From Rariglobus hedericola (GTDB taxonomy: Bacteria; Verrucomicrobiota; Verrucomicrobiia; Opitutales; Opitutaceae): DNA of 64,000 nt. A program made the position numbers and the translations under genes. The notes under the pieces were generated by a model that did no database searches, was not told the DNA's origin, and worked only from the letters and a program-made list of their open reading frames with translations. Location: contig NZ_VMBG01000001.1 of the NCBI RefSeq assembly GCF_007559335.1, positions 186,001-250,000 on the forward strand, given 5' to 3'. The first letter of the stretch is position 1, and each line of letters starts with the position of its first letter. Positions 35,541 to 43,075 of the stretch are shown piece after piece.

Positions 35541-36341
35541 TCAGCGCGCGGGACGGAGCATCAGGCGGTGTCGTTGGAGGGGCGCCTGATTCCATGCGGA
35601 TTGAAATGCGCTGAGCGTGCCGCAGGCCGATTTTGCGAGGGAGCGGTAAGGGATTTCGAGGACGATCTCAGGGCGATCTGAAATCCAGGGATCGAGCGTG
35701 TAAAGAGCGGGGTTCACCGGCGTGCAGCGGATGGCGTGGCGTTGTCCTGAGCGGTCGGGATGAGTGTGGCGAAGATCACGCGGAACATCGTAGCCCGAGC
35801 AAACGATGAGCGAGAGATTATCGCAACATTGCAAAAACTCAAAACCGCGTTGCAGCGCGGACTGGTCGAGACCGAGTTGGGCGGCCGTTTGTTGCTGCCA
35901 GGCGAGCTGGGCCGAGAGAAAATCCGCGTGCGCCTGGCGATGCTCGGGACGGATGGTGTTCACGTCGGCCTGCTCGGACAGCAAGTTGTAGGTGTGCATG
36001 GACACGAAGATGGCGGCGGCGGGATCGACCGCGGCGACGGCGGCGGTGGCATCGCCCCGAACTTTCAAGTAGGAAGGGAGATCGATTTCTTCGAAGGCGC
36101 TATAAGCACCGACGAGTTGGCGCGTGAAGGCTTCGGGGCGGTTGTCCTTGGTGAGCACGGGCGCGGTATCGCGGGCCAGCCAGCCGTCGTCGTGATGATA
36201 AACGGCGTAGCGAATCGCGTCGTAAGGCTTGGGTGGGGCGAAGCGGTCGTTGCCCCACGCATCCGCAAACTGGCCGGCGACATCGGCGTGATCGGGATGG
36301 GTTACCAATAGCCAATGGGTCGGAGTCTCCTGCCTGATCAT
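35541..36341 (-). CDS. DUF3891 family protein
   Basis: ATG 36341 gives MIRQETPTHWLLVTHPDHAD; 266 residues. The pattern VTHPDHADVAGQFADAWG, YAVYHHDDGWLARDTAP and FVSMHTYNLLSEQ, with paired His and Asp residues, matches the uncharacterised DUF3891 family and looks like an HD-type metal site. The body is mostly helical. First gene of the minus operon: 33 bases before the tandem cyclohydrolase. No experimental function is known to me. A phosphohydrolase role is a guess based on the HHDD motif. Confidence 0.72.
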   Translation of the reverse strand: MIRQETPTHWLLVTHPDHADVAGQFADAWGNDRFAPPKPYDAIRYAVYHHDDGWLARDTAPVLTKDNRPEAFTRQLVGAYSAFEEIDLPSYLKVRGDATAAVAAVDPAAAIFVSMHTYNLLSEQADVNTIRPEHRQAHADFLSAQLAWQQQTAAQLGLDQSALQRGFEFLQCCDNLSLIVCSGYDVPRDLRHTHPDRSGQRHAIRCTPVNPALYTLDPWISDRPEIVLEIPYRSLAKSACGTLSAFQSAWNQAPLQRHRLMLRPAR

Positions 36342-36363
36342 GCGTCGATAAACGCATAATGCG
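36340..36363. promoter_or_regulatory. Inverted-repeat array at the divergent operon junction
   Basis: Three overlapping arms: ATGCGT (36340-36345), ACGCAT (36352-36357) and ATGCG (36359-36363). Arms one and two form a perfect 6-bp inverted repeat; arms two and three form CGCAT-A-ATGCG (36353-36363). The array overlaps the start codon of the leftward DUF3891 gene and lies about 70 bases before the rightward creatininase start. A regulator binding here could control both operons. No regulator gene lies within either operon. Confidence 0.5.
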
Positions 36364-36431
36364 CGCCAAGTGTGCGGCGACACAGGAATGAGGGTAATTC
36401 ATGTTGGCTTTTAATCTGCTAACCAAAGGTC

Positions 36432-37043
36432 GTGCCCCGCACCTCTCCGACTCCATCTCTTTGCATCTGTGATGATGCGACTTTTTTGCCTTGGCGTAGC
36501 TGGATGGAAATCAGCGAGATCGCCGAACGTGAACGTGTGGTTCTGGTGGTGCCGGTCGCGGGATTTGCCGATCACGGGCCGGACCTCCCGCTTGATGCGG
36601 AGGAGCAAATATTAATGCGCGTGGTGAAAGAAGCGTCTCTCCAACGTGGGGAAACACGCCTGCTGGTGGTGCCGCCGCTGCGTTTTGTGACCGGGCCGGC
36701 GGATGGAGCGGCGTTCACGGTCGAGGTGCCGGTGGCGCATGCGTTCATCGATGAGGTCTGTGCGTCGCTGGCGGCGGTAGGTTTTCGACGCGTGGTTTTG
36801 TGCAATGCGAGTCCGTGGAACGAGGAGTTGTGCGATGCGGCGGCGCGGGATATTCGAATCGCGCGGGGACTTCAGATGTTTTGCGTGAATTTGAGTGCGT
36901 TGGAAATCGGGTTCGCGGCGACAGAGGATGCGGAGTTTGCGAAGGCCGGCGGACGGTTGGCGGCGTTGTTCGCGGAGATCGCGGGGCGTCCGGCGCTGGC
37001 GAATGACGGGAAACTTTTAACGATGGAGGCACCTGCCAAATGA
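36432..37043 (+). CDS. Creatininase-family protein lacking metal ligands
   Basis: 203 residues, GTG start preceded by AAAGG. The fold aligns with the creatininase protein downstream, but the metal and catalytic positions are changed: GFADHG (44-49) where the intact protein has GAIEQHG, so the first Glu ligand is Ala; NASPWN in place of NTHGGN; and no HAGExET block. Only the His and a later Asp (DLPLDAEE) survive. The stop overlaps the next start (ATGA at 37040-37043), so stoichiometric production with the intact paralogue is likely. I infer a non-catalytic partner subunit. Confidence 0.7.
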   Translation: MPRTSPTPSLCICDDATFLPWRSWMEISEIAERERVVLVVPVAGFADHGPDLPLDAEEQILMRVVKEASLQRGETRLLVVPPLRFVTGPADGAAFTVEVPVAHAFIDEVCASLAAVGFRRVVLCNASPWNEELCDAAARDIRIARGLQMFCVNLSALEIGFAATEDAEFAKAGGRLAALFAEIAGRPALANDGKLLTMEAPAK

Positions 37044-37819
37044 GCTCGCGCGAACGTTATCTTCCCTCGATGACAGCGGTGCAGATCGCAGCGTTGCCGG
37101 ACAAGGCTTCGGCGCCGGTGATCGTGACCACGGGTGCGATCGAACAGCACGGTTATCATCTGCCGGTCGCGGTGGATTCGCTGATGGGACAGGTGTGGAT
37201 CGAGCGCATCACGGAGGCGCTGCCGGACAACGTGCCGTGTTATATCGCGCCGCCGATCACGATTGGAAAAAGCAACGAGCACGTGGGTTTCCCTGGGACG
37301 CTGATGATTTCGAAGGAAACGTTGCGGATGCAGTTGTTCGTGATCGCGCGGCAGGTGAGCGCCTGGGGTTTCAAGCAGCTGGTGGTCTTGAATACGCACG
37401 GAGGGAATACGTCGGTGCTGATTTATACGCTACGGGAAATCGAGGCGGCGTATGGGCTGAAGACGACGTTCTTGAAACACGGTGTGAAGCTGGAGCCGGA
37501 GTTATCGGCGCAGGAAGACGCGTATGGGTTTCACGCGGGGGAATTGGAGACGTCGTGGCTGCTGGCGGTGGCGCCGCAATGGGTGAAGATGGAACGTGCG
37601 GTGTGCGAGTATCCGGCGCGGTTGAGTGATCCGGGCGAGCTCAGGCCCGAGGCGGCGCCGGCGACGTTTGCGTGGGCTTCGCATGATGTGTCGGCGTCGG
37701 GCGTGATGGGTGACGCGACGGCGGCCACGGCGGAGAAGGGCGAGCGGTGGATTTCACAGATGGTGGCGGGCTATGTGGCGCGCATCACGGAACTGGCTGC
37801 ACCCAAATCGAACCCTTGA
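37040..37819 (+). CDS. Creatininase-family amidohydrolase
   Basis: 259 residues with the full creatininase-type dinuclear metal site: GAIEQHGYHLPVAVD (Glu35, His37, Asp46), NTHGGN (118-123) and FHAGELETS (164-172). The family includes creatininase, the archaeal FAPy-nucleotide deformylase ArfB and MftE. Members open small rings or remove formyl groups from N-heterocycle derivatives. Next to a GTP-cyclohydrolase-like gene, deformylation or cyclic amide opening of a pyrimidine-type intermediate is plausible. The start overlaps the previous gene by 4 bases. Confidence 0.87.
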   Translation: MSSRERYLPSMTAVQIAALPDKASAPVIVTTGAIEQHGYHLPVAVDSLMGQVWIERITEALPDNVPCYIAPPITIGKSNEHVGFPGTLMISKETLRMQLFVIARQVSAWGFKQLVVLNTHGGNTSVLIYTLREIEAAYGLKTTFLKHGVKLEPELSAQEDAYGFHAGELETSWLLAVAPQWVKMERAVCEYPARLSDPGELRPEAAPATFAWASHDVSASGVMGDATAATAEKGERWISQMVAGYVARITELAAPKSNP

Positions 37820-37828
37820 TTCTTTAAT

Positions 37829-38758
37829 ATGCATCATACGCTTGGCTCTGCTCCGTTGGTTCATCGTTGGAATAATGAAATCGCGCCGCGCCTGACGGTG
37901 GCGTCGGGCGACACGGTGACGTTTCAATGCGCGGATTCGAGCGGCTGGCAGGTGAAGCCGGAGTGGACCGCGGCGGATTTCAAGGCGGGGTTCGATCCGT
38001 TGCAGGTGCATGCGCTGACGGGACCGGTGGCGATCGAAGGGGCGATGCCGGGCGACATGCTGGAGATCAAGATCGAGGCGTATCGACATCATGGATTCGC
38101 GTGGACGAGTTTGATTCCGGGGCTCGGTTTGTTGCCGGAGGATTTCCCAAATCATCATTTGATGATTTGGAAACTGGAGGAAGCCGTGACGCGGAGTTTC
38201 CCGGGCGTGACGCTGGATCTGCATCCGTTTGCGGGGATCATCGGTGTGCAACGGGCGGAGACGGGCGAGTTTCGCACGCGGGCACCGGGGGCTTTCGGTG
38301 GGAATCTCGACGTGCGTCAGCTGACGGCGGGGACGACGTTGTTTTTGCCGGTGTTCACGCTAGGCGCAGGCGTGCTGACGGGCGACTGCCATGCGGCGCA
38401 GGGCGACGGCGAGGTCTGCATCAACGGGATGGAAGCGGCTATGGATGTGACCCTGACCTTCAAGGTGCATAAGCAAAAATCGTTGAGCGGGCCGTATGCG
38501 ATTTTTCCGGGCGGGTTCACGCCGGCACGTTATGTGACGAAGCCGTGGCATCTGTTCATCGAGTCGGATGAGAATCCGCGCGAGGCCTGCAAACGCGTGG
38601 TGCGGCGGGCGATCGAGTTCATCGTGGGCCGATTGGGGGTCACCCCTGAGATGGCCTATACGTTGTGCAGCGTTGTGCTGGACCTGAAAGTAAGCCAGTT
38701 GGTAAATGTGCCGACGACGACGATCACGGCGTGTTTGCCCGAGGCGATTTTCGACTGA
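37829..38758 (+). CDS. Acetamidase/formamidase family protein
   Basis: 309 residues of the FmdA/AmdA family, which hydrolyses short amides such as formamide to the acid and ammonia. Characteristic blocks: SGDTVTFQCADSS near the N-terminus, LTGPVAIEGAMPGDMLEIKI, VTLDLHPFAGIIGV, then APGAFGGNLDVRQLTAG and VLTGDCHAAQGDGEVCINGM, the strongest signature. Nine bases after the creatininase gene. It would finish off a formamide- or amide-type product of the upstream reactions. Confidence 0.87.
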   Translation: MHHTLGSAPLVHRWNNEIAPRLTVASGDTVTFQCADSSGWQVKPEWTAADFKAGFDPLQVHALTGPVAIEGAMPGDMLEIKIEAYRHHGFAWTSLIPGLGLLPEDFPNHHLMIWKLEEAVTRSFPGVTLDLHPFAGIIGVQRAETGEFRTRAPGAFGGNLDVRQLTAGTTLFLPVFTLGAGVLTGDCHAAQGDGEVCINGMEAAMDVTLTFKVHKQKSLSGPYAIFPGGFTPARYVTKPWHLFIESDENPREACKRVVRRAIEFIVGRLGVTPEMAYTLCSVVLDLKVSQLVNVPTTTITACLPEAIFD

Positions 38759-38776
38759 ACTTGAAACGAATTTTTA

Positions 38777-38803
38777 AACGCAAAGACGCAAAGGCGCGAA
38801 GAA
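38777..38803. repeat. Dispersed 27-bp repeat, copy 1
   Basis: AACGCAAAGACGCAAAGGCG followed by CGAAGAA. A second copy with only A-to-G differences lies at 41349-41375, on the same strand inside the same gene cluster. Here it fills part of the gap between the formamidase gene and ridA. This internally repetitive sequence type is common in several bacterial genomes. Confidence 0.7.
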
Positions 38804-38816
38804 CCTGAAAATCACT

Positions 38817-39281
38817 ATGCCGATCATCGAAGCCAAACTGAAGGAGCTGGGGTTGACGTTGCCGGCGGCTCCGGTGGCGGGCGGGAGCTATCTACCGCAT
38901 CGCATTAACGGGAACACGTTGATCCTCGCAGGAGTGATCAGCGTGAGGGATGGCGTGATGACGCATGTCGGGCAGGTGGGCGCGGGCGTGCAGACGGTCG
39001 AGACGGGGATCGCAGCGGCGCAGGTGTGCGCGCTCAACGTGCTGGCGGCGATCAAGGGCGCGCTGGGGGATCTGGATCGCGTGAAGGAGTTTTTGTATGT
39101 GGGCGGCTACGTGAACGCGGTCGCGGGGTTTGCGGAGAGTCCGCAGGTGATCAACGGCGCGAGCGACCTCTTCGTGAAACTCTACGGTGACGCCGGTAAA
39201 CATGCGCGCGCGGCGATCGCGGTGGCGGGACTGCCGAAGAATGCTACCGTGGAGATTCAGGTGAATGTCAGTTTTGTTTGA
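38817..39281 (+). CDS. RidA family reactive-intermediate deaminase
   Basis: RidA proteins hydrolyse enamines and imines released by PLP enzymes or pyrimidine-ring cleavage; RutC of the uracil Rut pathway is one. The trimer-forming barrel is recognisable: LILAGVISVRDGVMTHVGQV, CALNVLAAIKGALGDLDRVK, and the end HARAAIAVAGLPKNATVEIQ, in which the Arg corresponds to the catalytic Arg105 of E. coli RidA. 154 residues, about 25 longer than E. coli RidA at the N-terminal side. Sits between formamidase and amidase genes. Confidence 0.88.
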   Translation: MPIIEAKLKELGLTLPAAPVAGGSYLPHRINGNTLILAGVISVRDGVMTHVGQVGAGVQTVETGIAAAQVCALNVLAAIKGALGDLDRVKEFLYVGGYVNAVAGFAESPQVINGASDLFVKLYGDAGKHARAAIAVAGLPKNATVEIQVNVSFV

Positions 39282-40563
39282 GCGCATGACGTTCGCCGAC
39301 TGGCAACGACTCTCGCCGGCCGAAGTGGCCCGCACGCTTCACGCGAAGGCGGATGCGTTGCGGCCCGGACAACGCGAGGCGGTGTTCGCGATGCTGGCGT
39401 GCGAGGAGGAGATCGCGGGGCGGTTGGAACGTATCGGCGAAGGAGTGACGGCGAATCCGTTGCTCGCGGGGGTGCCATTTGTGGTGAAGGACGTTTTTGA
39501 TGCGGCGGGATGGCCGACGAAGGCGGGTTCTACTTTTTTGGATGAGGAGCGTCCGCGGCCGGAAGCGGATGGGGTGCTTGTGAAGACACTGCGCGAGACG
39601 GGGGCGGTGTTGGCGGGAAAGACGCACCTTCATGAGTTTGCTTACGGAATCACCGGGGAGAATCCGCATTACGGCTACGTGGAGCATCCGCGGTTGCCCG
39701 GACGGACTTCGGGCGGGTCGAGCAGCGGGAGCGCGGCGGCGGTGGCGGCGGGCGTGGTTCCGCTGGCGTTTGGGACGGATACGGCGGGATCGATACGGGT
39801 GCCGGCGGCATTTTGCGGACTGTTTGGTTTTCGGATGGCGCCGCATCATCCGTGGATCGCGGATGCGTTTCCACTGGCGCCGAGTTTTGATACGGCGGGT
39901 TGGTTTACGGCCAACGCAGGTGACATGGCGGCGAGTTTTCAGGCGCTGCTCGGCGTGAAGGCGACGGGGCGGGTCTGGCGTGGGGCCTGGCTGCCGTTTG
40001 GCGATGTCGATACTGAGCTGGTGGCGGCGCAGGCGAGCGCGGCGGCTTCGTTGTGCGGTCCGCTGGAGGCGGAGCTGGCGGATCGGTTGCGGGTGGAGTT
40101 CGCGGAGGCGCCGAAAGCGTTTGGGGCGTTGCGCGGGCCCGAGGCGTGGGCGGTGCATGCGAATTGGGCCGAGCGGCGCAAGGACGCGTATGATCCGGTG
40201 GTCTTTGCCCGCGTTATAGCGGGTCGCGATATGACGGCGGAGGCGCAGGCGGCGGCGAAGGTCGCGCGCGAGCGGCTGATCGCGGCGTTTGGGGCGGTAT
40301 GGGAGCGGTATGATTTTCTGGTGCTGCCGGCGACGCCGTGCGTGGCGCCGGTGAAGGCGGATTGCACGCAGGCGACGCGGGACCGGATTTTTCAGCTGAC
40401 CACGCCGGTGAGTCTGGCGGGGTTGCCGGCGTTGACGCTGCCGGTGGCGTTGCCCGGTGGTTTTTCAACGGGTTTACAGATGGTGGCGCCGACGTGTGAC
40501 GCGCCGGTGTTTGCCGACGTGCTCGCTCTTACTTATGAAAATCATCCGACATCTCACTGCTGA
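39265..40563 (+). CDS. Amidase signature family enzyme
   Basis: 432-residue hydrolase of the amidase signature (GatA/AtzF-like) family with the Ser-Ser-Lys triad: Lys in FVVKDVFDAAG, then RTSGGSSSGSAAAVAAG and TDTAGSIRVPAAFCG containing the cis-Ser and nucleophilic Ser. The start at 39265 overlaps the 3' end of ridA by 17 bases; AGGTGA immediately precedes it, and ATG 39286 is an alternative. It may release ammonia or urea-type fragments such as allophanate or carbamoyl products. Confidence 0.88.
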   Translation: MSVLFERMTFADWQRLSPAEVARTLHAKADALRPGQREAVFAMLACEEEIAGRLERIGEGVTANPLLAGVPFVVKDVFDAAGWPTKAGSTFLDEERPRPEADGVLVKTLRETGAVLAGKTHLHEFAYGITGENPHYGYVEHPRLPGRTSGGSSSGSAAAVAAGVVPLAFGTDTAGSIRVPAAFCGLFGFRMAPHHPWIADAFPLAPSFDTAGWFTANAGDMAASFQALLGVKATGRVWRGAWLPFGDVDTELVAAQASAAASLCGPLEAELADRLRVEFAEAPKAFGALRGPEAWAVHANWAERRKDAYDPVVFARVIAGRDMTAEAQAAAKVARERLIAAFGAVWERYDFLVLPATPCVAPVKADCTQATRDRIFQLTTPVSLAGLPALTLPVALPGGFSTGLQMVAPTCDAPVFADVLALTYENHPTSHC

Positions 40564-41335
40564 AGGTCCGGGGTGGGCGGCGTTGCAGGCCGATGGTTCG
40601 GCTCGGGTGATCGAGGGAGATATGCTGGGCGCGTGGTCGGTGACGGAGCGCGTGGTGGCGGTGGGTGAATTGCTGGCGCCGGTGGAGCCGGTGACGATCT
40701 TTGGGATCGGGCTGAATTACCGGAAACACGCGGAGCAACTCGGGTTGGCGTTGGTGGAGCGTCCGCTGGTGTTTATGAAGAGCGGGAACACCGTGCAGCG
40801 TCCGGGCGGGGTGATTGAGATTCCGCGGACGCTGGCGAGCGAGGCGGTCGATTATGAAGGCGAGCTGGCGGTGGTGATCGGAAAGCGCTGCAAGAATGCG
40901 ACACGGGAGAATGCGCTGTCATTTGTGCTGGGATACACGGTGGCGAATGACGTGTCGGCGCGCGACTGGCAGTTCAAGCTGGGCGGCGGACAGTTTTGCC
41001 AGGGGAAGAGCTTCGATACGTTTTGTCCGTTGGGGCCGGTGCTGGTGACGGTGGATGAACTCGGTGACGCGGGGGCGCTGAAGCTGGAGACGGCGGTGAA
41101 CGGCGTGGTGAGGCAGGAAGGCAGCACGGCGGACCTGATTTTTGATGTGCGGGAGCTGATCGTGTTTTTGAGTGCGAGCAAAACGCTGCTGCCGGGCACG
41201 GTGATCCTTACGGGAACGCCGGGCGGGGCGGGGCACACGATGAAACCGCCGGTGTATTTGCAGACGGGGGACGTGGTCAGCGTGACGATCGAAGGGATCG
41301 GAACACTAACGAATGCGGTGACGGAGGAGAGCTGA
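40535..41335 (+). CDS. Fumarylacetoacetate hydrolase family protein
   Basis: ATG 40535 lies inside the end of the amidase gene (29-base overlap). 266 residues. FAH-fold signatures: FGIGLNYRKHAEQLG, VDYEGELAVVIGKR with the metal-binding Glu-x-Glu, YTVANDVSARDWQ, GKSFDTFCPLGP and TGTPGGAG. These enzymes cleave C-C bonds of, or decarboxylate/isomerise, beta-diketone-like acids. As the last enzyme of the operon core it could process the carbon skeleton left after nitrogen removal. Confidence 0.88.
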   Translation: MKIIRHLTAEGPGWAALQADGSARVIEGDMLGAWSVTERVVAVGELLAPVEPVTIFGIGLNYRKHAEQLGLALVERPLVFMKSGNTVQRPGGVIEIPRTLASEAVDYEGELAVVIGKRCKNATRENALSFVLGYTVANDVSARDWQFKLGGGQFCQGKSFDTFCPLGPVLVTVDELGDAGALKLETAVNGVVRQEGSTADLIFDVRELIVFLSASKTLLPGTVILTGTPGGAGHTMKPPVYLQTGDVVSVTIEGIGTLTNAVTEES

Positions 41336-41348
41336 ACCGGCAGGGTTT

Positions 41349-41375
41349 AACGCAGAGACGCAGAGGCGCGGAGAA
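41349..41375. repeat. Dispersed 27-bp repeat, copy 2
   Basis: AACGCAGAGACGCAGAGGCG followed by CGGAGAA, matching copy 1 at 38777 except for three A-to-G changes. It lies in the 154-base gap between the FAH gene and the RibD-like gene, followed by further GC-rich repetitive sequence. Confidence 0.7.
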
Positions 41376-41489
41376 GATGCCGGTTAACCGCGGAGAGCGG
41401 CATCGTTTGTTTCCACACATGAGCGGGCGGCAGCGGAGATAAACGCGGGGGCGCGTGAACTTTTTGGGCGCTTTGGGTTCCATGCGTAA

Positions 41490-42182
41490 ATGAAACAACC
41501 GCATATTTCCTGTGTGATGATGACCTCGTTGGACGGCCGCATCCAACAGAAGATCTGGGGGCTGCCCGAAGACGAGGATCTGTTCGAAGACGTGGCCAAA
41601 AAAATCCCGTGGGATGCTTGGATCGTGGGGCGGGTCACGATGCAGGGCTTCACGGAGACCAAACCGCGTCCGCCGCGTCGCGGGCGCTTCACGGTGCCGT
41701 CGGGGGATTTCGTCGCGGACTACGACACCAAGACCTTCGCGGTCGGACTCGATCCGCATGGGAAACTGAAATTCAAAACCAACCGGGCTGATAGCGAACA
41801 TATCATCTCCGTGGTCACCGAGCGCGCCACGGCCGAGCACTTGGATTATCTGCGTTCGAAAAACATTTCCTACATCATCGGCGGCAAGCGCGACATCGAC
41901 CTAAAGCTCGTGGTCCGTAAGCTCGCGAAGCTTTTTCCGATCAAGCATCTGTCGGTGCAGGGCGGCGGGAAGATCAACGGTTCGTTTCTCAAGGCCGGGC
42001 TCATCGACGAATTGCACCTGATACTTATGCCGCTGGCCGATGGCACGGTCGGCACGCCGACACTCTTCGACGTCGAAGAAGGCTACTCCCGCCGCAAGGC
42101 CACGCATTTCCGGCTTAAGTCATCCAAGCTCATCAAGGGCGGTGCGCTGTTGCTTAAATACCAATCGGCTAGGAAAAGATAG
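41490..42182 (+). CDS. RibD C-terminal/dihydrofolate reductase-like protein
   Basis: 230 residues. The reductase fold of the RibD C-terminal domain is shown by HISCVMMTSLDGRIQ at the start, DAWIVGRVTMQGF, ISYIIGGKRDIDL and HLSVQGGGKINGSFLKAGLI followed by DELHLILMPLADG. RibD reductases use NADPH to reduce the ribosyl chain of the GTP cyclohydrolase II product. A stand-alone reductase in the same cluster as a GCHII-like gene is suggestive, though 154 bases and a repeat separate it from the FAH gene. Three bases before the channel gene. Confidence 0.85.
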   Translation: MKQPHISCVMMTSLDGRIQQKIWGLPEDEDLFEDVAKKIPWDAWIVGRVTMQGFTETKPRPPRRGRFTVPSGDFVADYDTKTFAVGLDPHGKLKFKTNRADSEHIISVVTERATAEHLDYLRSKNISYIIGGKRDIDLKLVVRKLAKLFPIKHLSVQGGGKINGSFLKAGLIDELHLILMPLADGTVGTPTLFDVEEGYSRRKATHFRLKSSKLIKGGALLLKYQSARKR

Positions 42183-42185
42183 CGC

Positions 42186-43037
42186 ATGACCGCCAAGCAC
42201 ACTTCGACCCAGGTGGCGGCGGAGGAAAAGCCGCTCGGCAGCGGTTGGCGCGAGCGCTGGCACGAGGTCATCTTTGAGGCGGATACGCCGTGGGGAAAAC
42301 GCTTCGATGTCGCGTTGCTGGTTCTCATTTTACTCAGCGTGCTGGCGGTGTGCTTGGAAAGTGTGCGCGAGCTTCGCGAAACCCATGGTTTAACGCTGCG
42401 CGCGATTGAGTGGGTCTTCACGGGCTTGTTCACCTTGGAATACGGCGCGCGGCTCATCAGTGTGCGGCGGCCACTGCGTTACGCGCTGAGCTTTTATGGC
42501 CTCGTGGACCTGCTCGCGATTCTGCCGACTTTCCTCGTTTATTTTCTACCCGGATCGCAGGCGTTGCTGGTGATCCGTGCGCTGCGGTTGCTGCGGGTTT
42601 TCCGGATTATGAAACTCGCGCACTTCGTCGGCGAAGCGCAGCTGCTGGGGGCGGCGATGCGGGCCAGCATCCACAAGATTGTCATCTTCATCGGCGTGGT
42701 GCTTTCGATTGTGCTGATCTTTGGCGCGCTGATGTATGTGATCGAAGGCGAGGAAAACGGGTTCACCAGCATTCCGGTCTCGATCTATTGGGCGGTGGTC
42801 ACGCTCAGCACGGTGGGCTTTGGGGATATTGTGCCGCACACTGTGCTCGGTCGCGTAGTCTCCGCGATCCTGATGCTGATGGGTTACGCGATCATCGCCG
42901 TGCCCACGGGTATCGTCACGGTCGAGCTGAGCGCTGCGACCCGCGCCGCCAACAACACCCAGTCGTGTCCGTCGTGCGGTGCCAGCGACCACGATAACGA
43001 CGCGCGCCACTGCAAACACTGCGGCACGAAACTGTAG
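42186..43037 (+). CDS. Six-helix voltage-gated potassium channel-like protein with zinc ribbon
   Basis: 283 residues. Helices S1-S4 include an Arg-patterned voltage-sensor-like segment LLVIRALRLLRVFRIMKL, and the pore carries the K+ selectivity filter in TLSTVGFGDIVPHT (about residue 210). The C-terminus is an unusual zinc-ribbon: CPSCGASDHDNDARHCKHCG, two CxxC pairs. Eukaryotic-like or KvAP-like bacterial channels normally have no such end. It begins 3 bases after the RibD-like gene but its functional tie to that cluster is unclear. Confidence 0.88.
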   Translation: MTAKHTSTQVAAEEKPLGSGWRERWHEVIFEADTPWGKRFDVALLVLILLSVLAVCLESVRELRETHGLTLRAIEWVFTGLFTLEYGARLISVRRPLRYALSFYGLVDLLAILPTFLVYFLPGSQALLVIRALRLLRVFRIMKLAHFVGEAQLLGAAMRASIHKIVIFIGVVLSIVLIFGALMYVIEGEENGFTSIPVSIYWAVVTLSTVGFGDIVPHTVLGRVVSAILMLMGYAIIAVPTGIVTVELSAATRAANNTQSCPSCGASDHDNDARHCKHCGTKL

Positions 43038-43075
43038 GTGGATGGGCGTCGGCGAAGGGTTGATACTGCGGACGA

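Noticed and set aside
31051-36341. Classical URC uracil operon
   Set aside because: The GCHII-like gene and a phosphoribosyltransferase fit, but I saw no DUF1688 (URC4) protein, so the match is only by analogy.
33948-42182. Riboflavin biosynthesis operon
   Set aside because: Only RibA-like and RibD-like parts exist; ribB, ribE and ribH are absent, and hydrolases dominate the cluster.
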